NCBI RefSeq assembly: GCF_023022965.1
Contig: NZ_CP095462.1
Span: forward strand, 2,894,001 to 2,958,000
DNA: 64,000 nt
Direction: 5' to 3'
Origin: Ectobacillus sp. JY-23
Lineage (GTDB): Bacteria; Bacillota; Bacilli; Bacillales; Bacillaceae_G
The notes under the pieces are model-generated. The model saw only the letters and a program-made list of their open reading frames with translations. It was not told the origin of the DNA and ran no database searches. Both the position numbers and the translations under genes were made by a program. This document shows, piece by piece, positions 34,044 through 43,442 of this stretch. Every line of letters starts with the position of its first letter. Within the stretch, counting starts at the first letter, position 1.

Positions 34044-34523
34044 TTAATTTAGTGTCTTGCATCCAAACCGATAAAGCGCCGCATTCACATCATCTATGCC
34101 GTAAATCCCGCGCTCTAAGCAAAATAATAAAATTAAATCCGTAGTCTCGCTTTCTGATAAAACATGTCCGGCCGCCTCTAGTAATGTATCAACTTCATTG
34201 CGACTCAGTTCTAGCGCTAGCGCTAGTGCAATGGCGGTATGCTTACGCGGGCGATAATCTGGATTAGATCTTATTTTGGAAAAGAGCTTGCGGTCAAGAC
34301 CCGCTTTTTTATATACCTGTGCATCTTGCAGCTGTTTTTTATCAATATGTGCAAACAACAGCTGTGCAAAGGTTGGCTTGCGGCGTGCTTCAACAAAGCT
34401 CTCTAAATCGAGCTCCATCAGCTCCAGAGAATAAAGGGGTTCTGCACTGCAAAGCGAGATTGATTTTTGTCGGTGAAGATCAATATAAAGTTGCAGGTCG
34501 AGAAGTGTCTTAGCGTCTAGCAT
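34044..34523 (-). CDS. Putative helix-turn-helix regulator next to a vWA gene
   Basis: 159 residues. The central part (VYKKAGLDRKLFSKIRSNPD, then KHTAIALALALELSRNEVDT and LLEAAGHVLS) has the layout of an XRE-like helix-turn-helix: a helix pair followed by the family-like LEAAGY/HVLS end. Not firmly recognised beyond that. GGAGG lies just before the ATG. It is divergent from the vWA gene, with a perfect 8-bp-arm palindrome in the shared gap, so it is likely the repressor of that pair (inference). Confidence 0.6.
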   Translation of the reverse strand: MLDAKTLLDLQLYIDLHRQKSISLCSAEPLYSLELMELDLESFVEARRKPTFAQLLFAHIDKKQLQDAQVYKKAGLDRKLFSKIRSNPDYRPRKHTAIALALALELSRNEVDTLLEAAGHVLSESETTDLILLFCLERGIYGIDDVNAALYRFGCKTLN

Positions 34524-34540
34524 AGCGCCTCCTTACAAAT

Positions 34541-34557
34541 GTCGCTTTAAAAGCGAC
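34541..34557. promoter_or_regulatory. Palindromic operator candidate between divergent genes
   Basis: GTCGCTTTAAAAGCGAC: two perfect 8-base arms around one base, placed between the HTH gene and the vWA gene. Confidence 0.6.
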
Positions 34558-34619
34558 CATCAGATATGTCGTAGTTGTTATTATCATATCATGATTGCTA
34601 GCTGAGGAGGATGATGGAA

Positions 34620-35204
34620 ATGAACAAGAATTTAACAGAAATTGTGTTTTTGCTAGACCGAAGCGGCTCTATGTCAGGGCTAGAAAGTGACACGATTGGC
34701 GGTTTTAATGCGCTTATTCGTAAACAAAACCAAATGAAAGGTGAAACAAAAGTTACTGTTGTGCTTTTTGACGATGAATATGAAGTGGTATGGGACGGTG
34801 TGGATGCCAAGGAGCTAACACTAACGGAAAACGAATATCAAGTAAGAGGCTGTACGGCCTTACTAGATGCAATCGGCAAAAGTATTATGGATGTAGGTCG
34901 CCGCTTATCACAAACAAACGAGGCACAGCGCCCTGGTAAAGTGATTTTTGCGATTACAACAGATGGAGAGGAAAACGCTAGCCGAGAATTTACATATGAA
35001 AAGATAAAAGAGATGATTAAGCACCAACAGGAAACATACAGCTGGGAGTTTTTATTTTTAGGCGCAAATATAGATGCAGCTCAAGAAGCGAAAAGTATTG
35101 GTATTCATGCGGAGAATGCATTTGAGTTCCTGGCATGTGAAAGCGGTGTGCAGGATATGTATACGATGATGGAACAAGAAATCGTCAAGCGGAGAGTGGA
35201 ATAA
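34620..35204 (+). CDS. von Willebrand factor type A domain protein
   Basis: About 194 residues from ATG 34620, which has GAGGAGG 9 bases upstream; ATGs at 34611 and 34614 are too close to it. A complete MIDAS metal site: DRSGSMSG (DxSxS), T of GCTALLDAIG and D of ITTDGEENAS. No signal peptide or membrane segment, so cytosolic. vWA domains mediate metal-dependent protein contacts; no partner is evident other than the divergent HTH gene. Confidence 0.88.
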   Translation: MNKNLTEIVFLLDRSGSMSGLESDTIGGFNALIRKQNQMKGETKVTVVLFDDEYEVVWDGVDAKELTLTENEYQVRGCTALLDAIGKSIMDVGRRLSQTNEAQRPGKVIFAITTDGEENASREFTYEKIKEMIKHQQETYSWEFLFLGANIDAAQEAKSIGIHAENAFEFLACESGVQDMYTMMEQEIVKRRVE

Positions 35205-35360
35205 GAGGACGACCTTGCGTAGTTCGTCCAGCAGATTGCAACCGTACAATACCTGTTCTTTTTTTACTCTAAAGGGAATGTTTGTTCTGTTTTTGTTGAT
35301 TTTTCATAATAAATACCATAGTATAGAAGTAACAACTTACGGAAGGGTGAACAAAGGGCG

Positions 35361-35534
35361 ATGATGAACTAATCTCTATGTAGAAAAAGTCGTAAAGGAA
35401 ATACGAGAAATTTTTCTGGATGGGATTAGTATGGCCTTTTGAGAGCTAAATGCGTGTGAAACATGTCTCTAGACATGTTTTGTCGTGTTTGGTGCCAAAA
35501 AGCCTCCTGTCCAGAAAAGACAGGAGGCTTTGTT
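35361..35534 (+). promoter_or_regulatory. Translation-attenuator leader of the MFS gene
   Basis: A perfect 13-bp stem AAAGCCTCCTGTC / GACAGGAGGCTTT (35499-35531, 7-base loop) locks the only good ribosome site, AGGAGG, ahead of the ATG at 35535. A second hairpin AAACATGTCT / AGACATGTTT lies at 35459-35480. A tiny upstream frame ATG ATG AAC TAA starts at 35361 behind AAAGGG, and a bare ATG-TAG start-stop follows at 35378. A TTGATT/TAGTAT pair upstream (about 35307-35335) may be the promoter. The layout is that of a drug-induced translation attenuator. Confidence 0.68.
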
Positions 35535-36782
35535 ATGTCTGAAACAATGGAAGGTCCAAAGGCTAGCTTTGGACAACTGTTTCAAAATCGTGTCATTCGA
35601 ACCATTTTAGTATCGGTTCTGTTCTTGCAAATTGGTATCTGGGTTCGTAACTATTCTATTTTGTTGTATGTAATTGAAAAAACCAACGAAAATCCAGTGG
35701 CGGTGTCATTGATTTCTGTTGCGGAGTTTGCACCAATCTTTTTGTTTTCATTTATTGGTGGTACGTTCGCAGACAGGTGGCGACCGAAACGAACGATGAT
35801 TTGGTGCGATGTATTAAGCGCGGTTTCTGTATTTGTGGTGCTGTTAACCCTCGTGTTCGGAAGCTGGAAGATGATTTTCTTTGCTACGCTGGTGTCGTCC
35901 ATTCTTTCGCAATTCTCACAGCCGGCTGGTATGAAATTATTTAAACTGCACGTGCCGGCGGAGCTTGTACAAATGGGAATGTCTATGTATCAAACATTGT
36001 TTGCGCTATTTATGATTTTAGGGCCTATTCTGGGGACATTTGTGTACCAACGCTTCGGTATCATGGCGGCAGTAGCGGTGATGGGCGTTGCATTTTTATG
36101 CTCGGCAGCCGCACTAGTGATGTTGCCGGCAGACCCTGAGGCTACAGATGAAAAGCGCGGTACAACATTGGTAGAAGAAATGAAAGCAGGTTTTCGTTAT
36201 GTATTAAATAGCAGGCCGCTTACATTGTTAGGTGGCTGCTTCGCCGCAGCAGGACTTGCGATTGGACTAACGCAGCCGCTTAGTGTGTTTCTTGTAACAG
36301 AAAGACTTGGTTTGCCGAAGGAAGATCTGCAGTGGCTGATGACTGCATTTGGTGTTGGGATGATTTTAGGCGGTGGTATTACGATAGCCATCTCCAAAAA
36401 AGTACCACCGCAAGTGCTTCTTGCGATGGGGATGGCGGCAAGCGCCGTTGGGTTTGTTATGTTAGGCTTCTCAACCGCGTTTTGGCTCACGCTAACAGCG
36501 CAGTTTGTGTCTGGCTTGTTCATGCCGTGCATTCATATCGGCATCAATACAATGATTCTGCAAAATACGGAAGAATCATTTATAGGACGTGTAAACGGCA
36601 TACTCAATCCTCTTTTCATGGGAACGATGGTGATTAGCATGTCTGCATCCGGCTGGCTAAAAACACATATGTCTATCGTATATATTTATGAAGTGGCCGC
36701 AATCCTTCTGGCGCTTGGAATTTTGACGCTTGTACCGCTTATGAAGAAGAGAAGAAATGAGGCTACAGCAGAAGGAATGTAA
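35535..36782 (+). CDS. MFS transporter, DHA3 (macrolide efflux-like) family
   Basis: About 415 residues with twelve predicted membrane segments. Loop 2-3 reads GGTFADRWRPKRTMIWCD, the DHA3/MefA-type signature. It probably exports a hydrophobic compound by proton antiport across the cytoplasmic membrane. ATG 35535 is chosen because AGGAGG lies 7 bases before it; an in-frame ATG at 35463 would add about 24 residues but has no ribosome site. The sequestered ribosome site suggests induced expression. Terminated at 36788-36814. Confidence 0.88.
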   Translation: MSETMEGPKASFGQLFQNRVIRTILVSVLFLQIGIWVRNYSILLYVIEKTNENPVAVSLISVAEFAPIFLFSFIGGTFADRWRPKRTMIWCDVLSAVSVFVVLLTLVFGSWKMIFFATLVSSILSQFSQPAGMKLFKLHVPAELVQMGMSMYQTLFALFMILGPILGTFVYQRFGIMAAVAVMGVAFLCSAAALVMLPADPEATDEKRGTTLVEEMKAGFRYVLNSRPLTLLGGCFAAAGLAIGLTQPLSVFLVTERLGLPKEDLQWLMTAFGVGMILGGGITIAISKKVPPQVLLAMGMAASAVGFVMLGFSTAFWLTLTAQFVSGLFMPCIHIGINTMILQNTEESFIGRVNGILNPLFMGTMVISMSASGWLKTHMSIVYIYEVAAILLALGILTLVPLMKKRRNEATAEGM

Positions 36783-36787
36783 GGAAG

Positions 36788-36814
36788 AGGCACAGCGAAA
36801 AGCTGTGCTTTTTC
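36788..36814 (+). terminator. Intrinsic terminator
   Basis: Stem GCACAGC / GCTGTGC with a GAAAA loop, followed by TTTTTCT. Confidence 0.8.
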
Positions 36815-37001
36815 TATGTAGAATAACGTTCATCGCGTATGTATGCTTTTACGAGATAGTTGCTCCTCTTAAGTTCTAGTCTCACTAAATATCACAAATT
36901 CTACTTATCTAATTTCTGAATATTTAATTAAAAATCGCGGTTATTTATATTATAATAATATGAACTGGTTTTAAATTACATTTTGATGAGGGTGGGTATA
37001 T

Positions 37002-37931
37002 ATGCTACAAGAGTTAAAGAGGAATATTTCTTCCGTTTTTATTGGTAAAGAACATGTGGTAGATTTATTGCTCGTATCGTTGCTTGCTGATGGACATGTT
37101 TTACTTGAAGACGTACCAGGTACAGGAAAAACGTTGTTAGCGAAAACGTTGGCGAAAAGTATTGGGGGACAATTTTCAAGAATTCAGTTTACACCAGATG
37201 TTCTGCCTGGCGATGTGACAGGTATGGAGTATTTTAATCCAAAGCTTGGTGACTTTACGATGCGTCTTGGTCCTGTTGTTGCGAATGTCCTGCTTGCTGA
37301 TGAAATTAACCGTGCGATGCCGCGGACGCAATCGAGTTTATTAGAAGCAATGGAAGAGCGTCAAGTGACGATTGAAGGACGAACAACGCCGCTGCCGCGA
37401 CCGTTTTTTGTAATCGCAACCCAAAATCCAATCGAATCACAAGGAACATTTCCGCTTCCCGATGCGCAATTGGATCGCTTTTTAATGACAGTTCCAATCG
37501 GCTATCCAAATGCGCAAGAGGAGCTAGAAATCATTCGCCGCTTCCGCCAGCACCAGCCATTTGAAGCATTAGAAGCAGTTATAGACACATCTGTTATTTG
37601 CACACTACAAGAACAGGTAAAGACCGTACATATGACCACCGTAGTCGAGGAGTATTTAATTCGCTTAGCGCAAGCAACACGTCAGCATGAATACATCGAA
37701 GTAGGAATTAGTCCGCGCGGAACACTTGCGCTGATGCGAGCGGCCCAGGCATTTGCTTTTTTACAAGGTCGTACATATTGTACGCCGCAAGACATGCAGA
37801 CAATGTTGCCTTATGTATGGAGTCATCGCTTAGTATTATCAATGGAAGGAACGCTTCGCGTTACAAAACAAGAAGCATTAAACAATATCGTAACAAGTGT
37901 AGACGTTCCTGTGGAGATAGAAGGGCGATGA
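37002..37931 (+). CDS. MoxR-family AAA+ ATPase
   Basis: 309 residues. Walker A GTGKTLLAKT, Walker B VLLADEINRAMPRTQSSLLE, sensor 1 FVIATQNPIESQGTFPLP and sensor 2 region GISPRGTLALMRAAQAFAF. MoxR ATPases act as chaperones for metal or cofactor insertion and for complex assembly, usually with a DUF58/vWA protein encoded next to them, as here. ATG follows GAGGGTGGG. First gene of a three-gene operon: the next gene starts inside its stop codon. Confidence 0.94.
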   Translation: MLQELKRNISSVFIGKEHVVDLLLVSLLADGHVLLEDVPGTGKTLLAKTLAKSIGGQFSRIQFTPDVLPGDVTGMEYFNPKLGDFTMRLGPVVANVLLADEINRAMPRTQSSLLEAMEERQVTIEGRTTPLPRPFFVIATQNPIESQGTFPLPDAQLDRFLMTVPIGYPNAQEELEIIRRFRQHQPFEALEAVIDTSVICTLQEQVKTVHMTTVVEEYLIRLAQATRQHEYIEVGISPRGTLALMRAAQAFAFLQGRTYCTPQDMQTMLPYVWSHRLVLSMEGTLRVTKQEALNNIVTSVDVPVEIEGR

Positions 37932-39088
37932 GAGGACAGCGCTTGGAGGTTGTTCCTTTGCTGCTTCAGGATCATATTATTAAACTAACTATTCCAATTG
38001 CGCTTGTTTGTGTGCTCTTTTTTGGATACACGCCGCTGTCTTTTTTATTGATTGCGTACTACTTATTAGCAGCATTTGTGCACCACTATGTTAGACATAT
38101 GGAGCAGCATATAATTGTTCATGACAGTGCGCGAGCCATGCGTCTATTTCCAAATGAATCAGGTGTAATTAGCATTGTCATAGAAAACCGTGCTAAGCTG
38201 CCGCTTGTGAACGGTTCGTGCATGTTTCGAACGGATGCCAAACTACAATCTGAAACAAGTGCCCATCATGTATCCGAAAACATGATTTCCTTTCCTTTCG
38301 TGCTAGGTGCACATGCACGTCAGCAATGGGATTTTACGTTTACAGCAGTAAAACGAGGAGCCTATCACATAAAACGTTTAGAGTGCATCGTCAGTGATCC
38401 ATTTCACCTGACGCACATCCACCTGCCAACCATACATAAACTGAAAACAGAAATTCTTGTGTACCCAGCATTGCAAACAGTAAATGGTTTGCAGCAGCTT
38501 CATCAAGAAACATCCGGTACTTATAAGACAACGTTGTCCTATTATCGTGACGAAGCAGAATTGCTAGGCATAAAGCCGTATGAACGAGAGTCGTTTCGCT
38601 CTATTCACTGGAAGGCCTCTGCAAAAACGCAACAACTACAGGCAAAAGTATATCAGCCTGTACGCAATTTGTCTTGGAGCATTTGTTTATGCTTAGCTTC
38701 AAGCCGTGCGGTAGGCTGGAAAGCAAACATGGAAGAGTTGATTTCTTATACAGCTTATATATGCAAATACGCAGCTGAGAAGAAAATTCCCTTTGAACTA
38801 TTCATAAGTGTGATGACAGAAAAAGGGCCGGTTCATATCTCTATGAAGGAAGGGATTCCAAATGTAGTACTGGCTTTAGAAGACCTAGCTCGCCTTTCGC
38901 AAGAGCATGTCTTGATTCAAGGAAACCGCTTTGTTCACTACTATATGAGCAAACGCGAACCGTCTGCGACTCTTATTTTTGTAGGAGTAAACAAGGAACA
39001 CATACCTGCTACTCCTGCATCAATGTATATTGTTTCCGATAAAGGAGTGGTGGAGCATGTTACCAACCTATCTGCGCTACGCGGCTAA
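37928..39088 (+). CDS. DUF58 domain membrane protein
   Basis: About 386 residues from the ATG at 37928, which overlaps the moxR stop (ATGA). Two membrane segments near the N-terminus (IIKLTIPIALVCVLFFGYTP, LSFLLIAYYLLAAFVHHYV) are followed by a beta-rich part and then the DUF58 core GIKPYERESFRSIHWKASAK, which is the family signature. It is the standard partner of MoxR ATPases. Its end overlaps the next gene by about 32 bp. Confidence 0.9.
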   Translation: MRGQRLEVVPLLLQDHIIKLTIPIALVCVLFFGYTPLSFLLIAYYLLAAFVHHYVRHMEQHIIVHDSARAMRLFPNESGVISIVIENRAKLPLVNGSCMFRTDAKLQSETSAHHVSENMISFPFVLGAHARQQWDFTFTAVKRGAYHIKRLECIVSDPFHLTHIHLPTIHKLKTEILVYPALQTVNGLQQLHQETSGTYKTTLSYYRDEAELLGIKPYERESFRSIHWKASAKTQQLQAKVYQPVRNLSWSICLCLASSRAVGWKANMEELISYTAYICKYAAEKKIPFELFISVMTEKGPVHISMKEGIPNVVLALEDLARLSQEHVLIQGNRFVHYYMSKREPSATLIFVGVNKEHIPATPASMYIVSDKGVVEHVTNLSALRG

Positions 39089-40148
39089 TGCTATTTTACT
39101 TATCCTGCTTAGTCTACAGCTACGTCTACCTATTGCAGAGGTATTACTGTTTCTAACACTAAGCAGTGTTTTGTACATACTAGTCGCAAGGTTTAAACGT
39201 TTATTTGTCGTTGTATGTATGATGCAATTCGCAACGGCTGTATATGTTTTTCCTATTATAGACGGAGCTTTGCTTGTATGTGCTTATTTAGTTCTCGTTC
39301 TAAAACAGGATAAAACACCAAAAGAAATGCTCTTGTATACGGCAGGCATTCCTGTAATCGCTACCTTTTTGCATATGGAGATTGCATCTATAGAGTCGTG
39401 GCTGTTACTCCTTTTACAAGGGATTTTAACCCTTGTATGGACGAGTCATAATCATAAGCAAAGTATGGCTCGACTGCTCATTATAGTGGGAGTTTCTGTA
39501 ATCTCTTTCGGCTTACTCTTGCTCCTTCCCTATATTCGGTTTGTACTTGCACATATTATGGGTTTACTGGCATATGGGGCGGGGGACATATTAAAGCCTT
39601 TGTTTGAGTGGTTACAATTAAACGCGGGCAGTGAGGTAGAAGAAGCTGCTGAAAAGATGAAAGCAGGAACGCCAAAATGGGCAGAAGGTGTTACGCAGAC
39701 AAACACTTCTGTCACCGACTGGATTTATATTTTAGCAGTGGTAGTGGTGTTATCAGTAATTAGTTATATCTGTATTCGCCTGATGAGAAAAAAGCAATGG
39801 CATGGCGTGCAGCTAGAAACGGCAATGGCCGCTGACTCCTTTGTACATATGCCTAATAAGCGTGTTCCTATCAAAGCACCTGCATCGCCTATTCGGAAAC
39901 AAATCTTTACGCTTGAAAAAGAACTTCGAGAACCGTTCGGGCGCAAGCGCGGCGAAACCTTAGAAAGCTGGCTAACGCGCTTAGAAAAAGAAGAACTTAT
40001 AGGCAATAAACACCTGCTGCTTATAGCCTATAACACAGCTCGTTATCATGATAAGCACGACGTGACGCTAGTAAAGCCACTACAACAAGAAATAAAGCAA
40101 ATATTGAAGCGGCAAAAGCACATTCTTAAAAACAAACAACAATCATAG
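39057..40148 (+). CDS. Membrane protein of the MoxR-DUF58 operon (DUF4129-like C-terminus)
   Basis: About 363 residues from the ATG at 39057 (AAGGAGTGGTGGAGC upstream). Several N-terminal membrane segments (NAILLILLSLQLRLPIAEVL, LLIIVGVSVISFGLLLLLPY) and one further segment (WIYILAVVVVLSVISYICIR) precede a cytosolic tail (RKRGETLESWLTRLEKEELI) like the DUF4129 domain of transglutaminase-like operon proteins. The transglutaminase domain itself is absent. Function unknown; probably works with the MoxR/DUF58 pair. Confidence 0.75.
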   Translation: MLPTYLRYAANAILLILLSLQLRLPIAEVLLFLTLSSVLYILVARFKRLFVVVCMMQFATAVYVFPIIDGALLVCAYLVLVLKQDKTPKEMLLYTAGIPVIATFLHMEIASIESWLLLLLQGILTLVWTSHNHKQSMARLLIIVGVSVISFGLLLLLPYIRFVLAHIMGLLAYGAGDILKPLFEWLQLNAGSEVEEAAEKMKAGTPKWAEGVTQTNTSVTDWIYILAVVVVLSVISYICIRLMRKKQWHGVQLETAMAADSFVHMPNKRVPIKAPASPIRKQIFTLEKELREPFGRKRGETLESWLTRLEKEELIGNKHLLLIAYNTARYHDKHDVTLVKPLQQEIKQILKRQKHILKNKQQS

Positions 40149-40220
40149 CGCGCCTCACATCTGTATGATAAGGTAGTATCATCTGACTAATACGATACAT
40201 ACAGAAATGAGGTGTTTTTT

Positions 40221-41933
40221 ATGTTAAAGCGTTTCTTTAGCTACTATCGCCCGCACAAAAAGCTATTCTATTTGGATTTCATCTGTGCGGTATTGGTAGG
40301 GTTCTTGGAACTCGGTTTTCCACTGGCAGTTTCGTGGTTTATTGACACGCTGCTTCCGGAAGGAAATTGGAGTTCCATTATCGCAGTAAGCGCGGGGCTG
40401 TTAGTGTTGTATCTTATGAGCTCCGGCATGCAGTTTGTGGTGAACTATTGGGGGCATAAGCTCGGTATTAACATTGAAACAGACATGCGTCGTGAATTGT
40501 TTTATCATGTGCAGCGACAATCGTTTCGCTTTTTTGATAATACGAAAACCGGTCATATTATGAGTCGCATCACAAACGATCTAATGGATATCGGTGAACT
40601 GGCGCATCATGGGCCAGAGGACTTATTCATCGCGATTATGACATTCATCGGCGCGTTTTGGATTATGATTACGATTAACGTAAAGCTAGCACTTGTTGCG
40701 ATCATTATCGTTCCGTTTTTAATTTGGTTGATTTCCTATTCTAACATGAGGATGAACGCTTCCTGGACGCAAATGTATGGTAACATCGCAGACGTGAACG
40801 CTCGCGTGGAAGACAGTGTGTCCGGCGTACGTGTGGTGCAATCCTTTACAAATGAAGCTTACGAGATTGATAGATTTAACAAAAACAATCGCAAGTTTCG
40901 CAAAACAAAGCTAAAAGCCTATAAGGTGATGAGCTGGAACCTGTTGGGGATTTATGTAGCAACGCGCCTCATGACGCTGATTGTTCTTGTATTCGGCGCT
41001 TGGCTCAGCTATTCGGGTAAACTCTCTTATGGAGAGCTTGTCGCATTCATTCTATATTTAAACGTTCTCTTTAAACCAATTGAAAAAATTAGCGCCTTGC
41101 TTGAGCTGTATCCAAAAGGTATGGCAGGCTTTAAGCGCTTCATTGAATTGATGGACACAGAGCCTGATATTCAAGATACGCCGGATGCAGTGGATGTACC
41201 GTCCTTGCGCGGTGATATTCGCTTTCGTAACGTAAGCTTTGGCTATGAAAATGAACGTATGATTTTAGATAATCTTACATTCTCCATTGAAGCAGGGAAA
41301 ACAGTTGCGTTTGTAGGGCCGTCTGGTGCTGGGAAAACAACGATTTGCTCATTAATTCCGCGTTTTTACGATGTAACAGGAGGAGCCATCACAATTGATG
41401 GCATGGATATTCGCAATATGACGAAGTCTTCACTTCGTTCGCATATCGGTATCGTCCAGCAGGATGTATTCCTATTTACAGGTACACTTCGCGAAAACAT
41501 TGCGTATGGAAAACTGGACGCTACGCAGGAGGAAATTGAAGAGGCAGCGCGAAAAGCGCATTTGACGGACTTGATTGCTTCACTGCCAAACGGCTATGAC
41601 ACGCAAATCGGTGAGAGGGGATTAAAGCTCTCTGGCGGTCAAAAACAGCGCTTGGCAATTGCACGCATGTTTTTGAAAAACCCGCCAATTTTAATTCTAG
41701 ATGAGGCAACCTCTGCCTTAGATACACAAACAGAAGCAATTATTCAAGAAGCCTTGAATGAGCTTGCAGAAAACCGAACAACCCTTATTATTGCACATCG
41801 CTTGGCGACTATCAAAAAAGCAGACCGCGTTCTAGTCATTACAGAAGAGGGAATTGCGGAAGATGGGACGCATGCGGAGTTACTAGCTAAGAACAACGGC
41901 ATCTTTGCACAGCTACATGCTCATCAGCATTAA
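40221..41933 (+). CDS. ABC transporter, fused permease-ATPase (multidrug/lipid exporter type)
   Basis: 570 residues from ATG 40221 with GAGGTG upstream. N-terminal six-segment exporter domain (about 1-310), C-terminal ATPase with Walker A GPSGAGKTT, Q-loop VQQDVFLF, signature LSGGQKQR, Walker B ILILDEATSALD and switch H in IIAHRLAT. The half-transporter should dimerise in the cytoplasmic membrane and export a hydrophobic substrate. No second half-transporter adjoins, so a homodimer is likely. Confidence 0.92.
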   Translation: MLKRFFSYYRPHKKLFYLDFICAVLVGFLELGFPLAVSWFIDTLLPEGNWSSIIAVSAGLLVLYLMSSGMQFVVNYWGHKLGINIETDMRRELFYHVQRQSFRFFDNTKTGHIMSRITNDLMDIGELAHHGPEDLFIAIMTFIGAFWIMITINVKLALVAIIIVPFLIWLISYSNMRMNASWTQMYGNIADVNARVEDSVSGVRVVQSFTNEAYEIDRFNKNNRKFRKTKLKAYKVMSWNLLGIYVATRLMTLIVLVFGAWLSYSGKLSYGELVAFILYLNVLFKPIEKISALLELYPKGMAGFKRFIELMDTEPDIQDTPDAVDVPSLRGDIRFRNVSFGYENERMILDNLTFSIEAGKTVAFVGPSGAGKTTICSLIPRFYDVTGGAITIDGMDIRNMTKSSLRSHIGIVQQDVFLFTGTLRENIAYGKLDATQEEIEEAARKAHLTDLIASLPNGYDTQIGERGLKLSGGQKQRLAIARMFLKNPPILILDEATSALDTQTEAIIQEALNELAENRTTLIIAHRLATIKKADRVLVITEEGIAEDGTHAELLAKNNGIFAQLHAHQH

Positions 41934-41962
41934 AACAACTCGTCATTGACGAGTTGTTTTAA
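41932..41962 (+). terminator. Intrinsic terminator
   Basis: Stem AAAACAACTCGTC / GACGAGTTGTTTT with a 3-base loop, overlapping the stop codon. Confidence 0.8.
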
Positions 41963-42069
41963 TACGTGCCCGAAATTGGCGGGAATACGCGCAAGACGTG
42001 ACAAGGATGCTGTATGCGAACATGCTATTTGTGCTAAGATGATAAATAGCTTTAGATAAGGAGAATTGT

Positions 42070-42807
42070 ATGAACAACTATAAAATGTTAATTCAATATG
42101 ACGGCAGCCGCTATAAAGGCTGGCAGCGCCTTGGTAATGGTGAAAATACCATTCAAGGAAAAATTGAACATGTATTGTCTGAAATGGTAGGAAGACCGAT
42201 TGAAATTATTGGATGCAGCCGCACAGATGCCGGCGTACATGCCTTTGCCCAGATTGCTAACTTCAAACTAGAAGAGCAGCTCCCTGTAGAGGAGATACAA
42301 GCTTATTTACACAAATATTTACCAAATGATATCAGCGTAGTTCAAGTAGAAGAAATACACGAGCGCTTTCATGCTCGTTATAATGCCAAAGCTAAAACAT
42401 ATGTATATAAAATTTGGAACGAGCAGCATACGAATCCATTTATGCGTAAATACAGCATGCATGTAACAGAAAAGCTAGATATCGCTAAGATGAAGCAGGC
42501 CGCGCGGCACTTTGTTGGAAAGCATGATTTCACCGCTTTCTCTAACGCAAAATCTAAGAAAAAATCCATGGTCCGTGAAATCTATGCGATTGAAATTATA
42601 AAAGAAGGGAGTTTTATTTATATTCGCGTAAAGGGTGATGGCTTCTTGTATAATATGGTTCGCAAAATTGTGGCGACGTTGATTGAAGTGGGAAATGAGA
42701 CAAGAAGTGAAGCTACAATTCCTGAGATGATTGCATCTAAGGACCGCAGTGTTGTAACAAGCTTGGCAGATGCGGCGGGATTGCACTTAGAGCATGTAGA
42801 ATTTTAA
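42070..42807 (+). CDS. truA: tRNA pseudouridine(38-40) synthase TruA
   Basis: 245 residues. Catalytic Asp in GCSRTDAGVHAFAQ, substrate motif YDGSRYKGWQRL and C-terminal GDGFLYNMVRKIVATLIEVG are all typical of TruA, which modifies U38-U40 in the anticodon arm of many tRNAs. ATG preceded by AAGGAGAATT. It stands alone rather than in the ribosomal-protein cluster where the usual Bacillus truA lies, so it is probably the second truA copy that some Bacillus genomes carry (inference). Confidence 0.95.
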   Translation: MNNYKMLIQYDGSRYKGWQRLGNGENTIQGKIEHVLSEMVGRPIEIIGCSRTDAGVHAFAQIANFKLEEQLPVEEIQAYLHKYLPNDISVVQVEEIHERFHARYNAKAKTYVYKIWNEQHTNPFMRKYSMHVTEKLDIAKMKQAARHFVGKHDFTAFSNAKSKKKSMVREIYAIEIIKEGSFIYIRVKGDGFLYNMVRKIVATLIEVGNETRSEATIPEMIASKDRSVVTSLADAAGLHLEHVEF

Positions 42808-42814
42808 TCATAAC

Positions 42815-42848
42815 AAAAGCCTCCCTTTACGAAGGGGGGCTTTTGTTA
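42815..42848. terminator. Intrinsic terminator between convergent genes
   Basis: Stem AAAAGCCTCCC / GGGGGGCTTTT followed by TTTTGTTATT (plus) or GTTATG (minus); it abuts the stop of the TetR gene. Confidence 0.8.
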
Positions 42849-43421
42849 TTTCAGTTCTTTAAAAAACATTTCAGCGAAATGCTCGACAATCTCCTCTTCC
42901 GAATAACCACGTTCTTGAAAAACTCGTATTAAAATAGGATTTAGGCACCAGGCTGTAATCAAACTTTGGGCGAACGGATCTTGCGTTGTATGTTCTGCAA
43001 ATATCGGCGCGATCATAGACTGAAGCACGAGAAACGGAGGGGGAACTTGTCCAATATGCTCTGGATGCATTGATTTTAAATCCATTTGAGAGCTCATCAC
43101 TTCAAACCAACCTTTATGCTTAGCGTTCATAGTGATGAGCGCTCCTATAATGAATTTTCCTTTTACATATCCTGATGCATCCGCATTTTCTTTCATGTAA
43201 TCCATCACATTGCTGTGCAATTCTTCAAAGTCAGTTCGTAACATGGCGAAGCACAGCTCCGCTTTATTTGCAAATCGGCGATATAAAGTTCCTTGTCCGA
43301 TCTCCAGTTCCTGTGCAATCATATGCATACTGACCGCTTCAATACCGTGCTCGGCAAATAGCCTTTTAGCAGTGTCAATAATTGCCTCTGTCATTTCTTG
43401 CTTTTTACGTTCTCTCGACAC
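42846..43421 (-). CDS. TetR-family transcriptional regulator
   Basis: 191 residues. N-terminal helix-turn-helix AIIDTAKRLFAEHGIEAVSM then GQGTLYRRFANKAEL; C-terminal ligand domain of about 130 residues. The start is GTG at 43421, 8 bases after AGGAGG; the nearby ATG is out of frame. It follows the MacB-like transporter gene on the same strand and probably represses it, acting at the palindrome 45531-45552. A strong hairpin precedes its ribosome site. Confidence 0.92.
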   Translation of the reverse strand: MSRERKKQEMTEAIIDTAKRLFAEHGIEAVSMHMIAQELEIGQGTLYRRFANKAELCFAMLRTDFEELHSNVMDYMKENADASGYVKGKFIIGALITMNAKHKGWFEVMSSQMDLKSMHPEHIGQVPPPFLVLQSMIAPIFAEHTTQDPFAQSLITAWCLNPILIRVFQERGYSEEEIVEHFAEMFFKELK

Positions 43422-43442
43422 ATAGATACCTCCTTACATACA

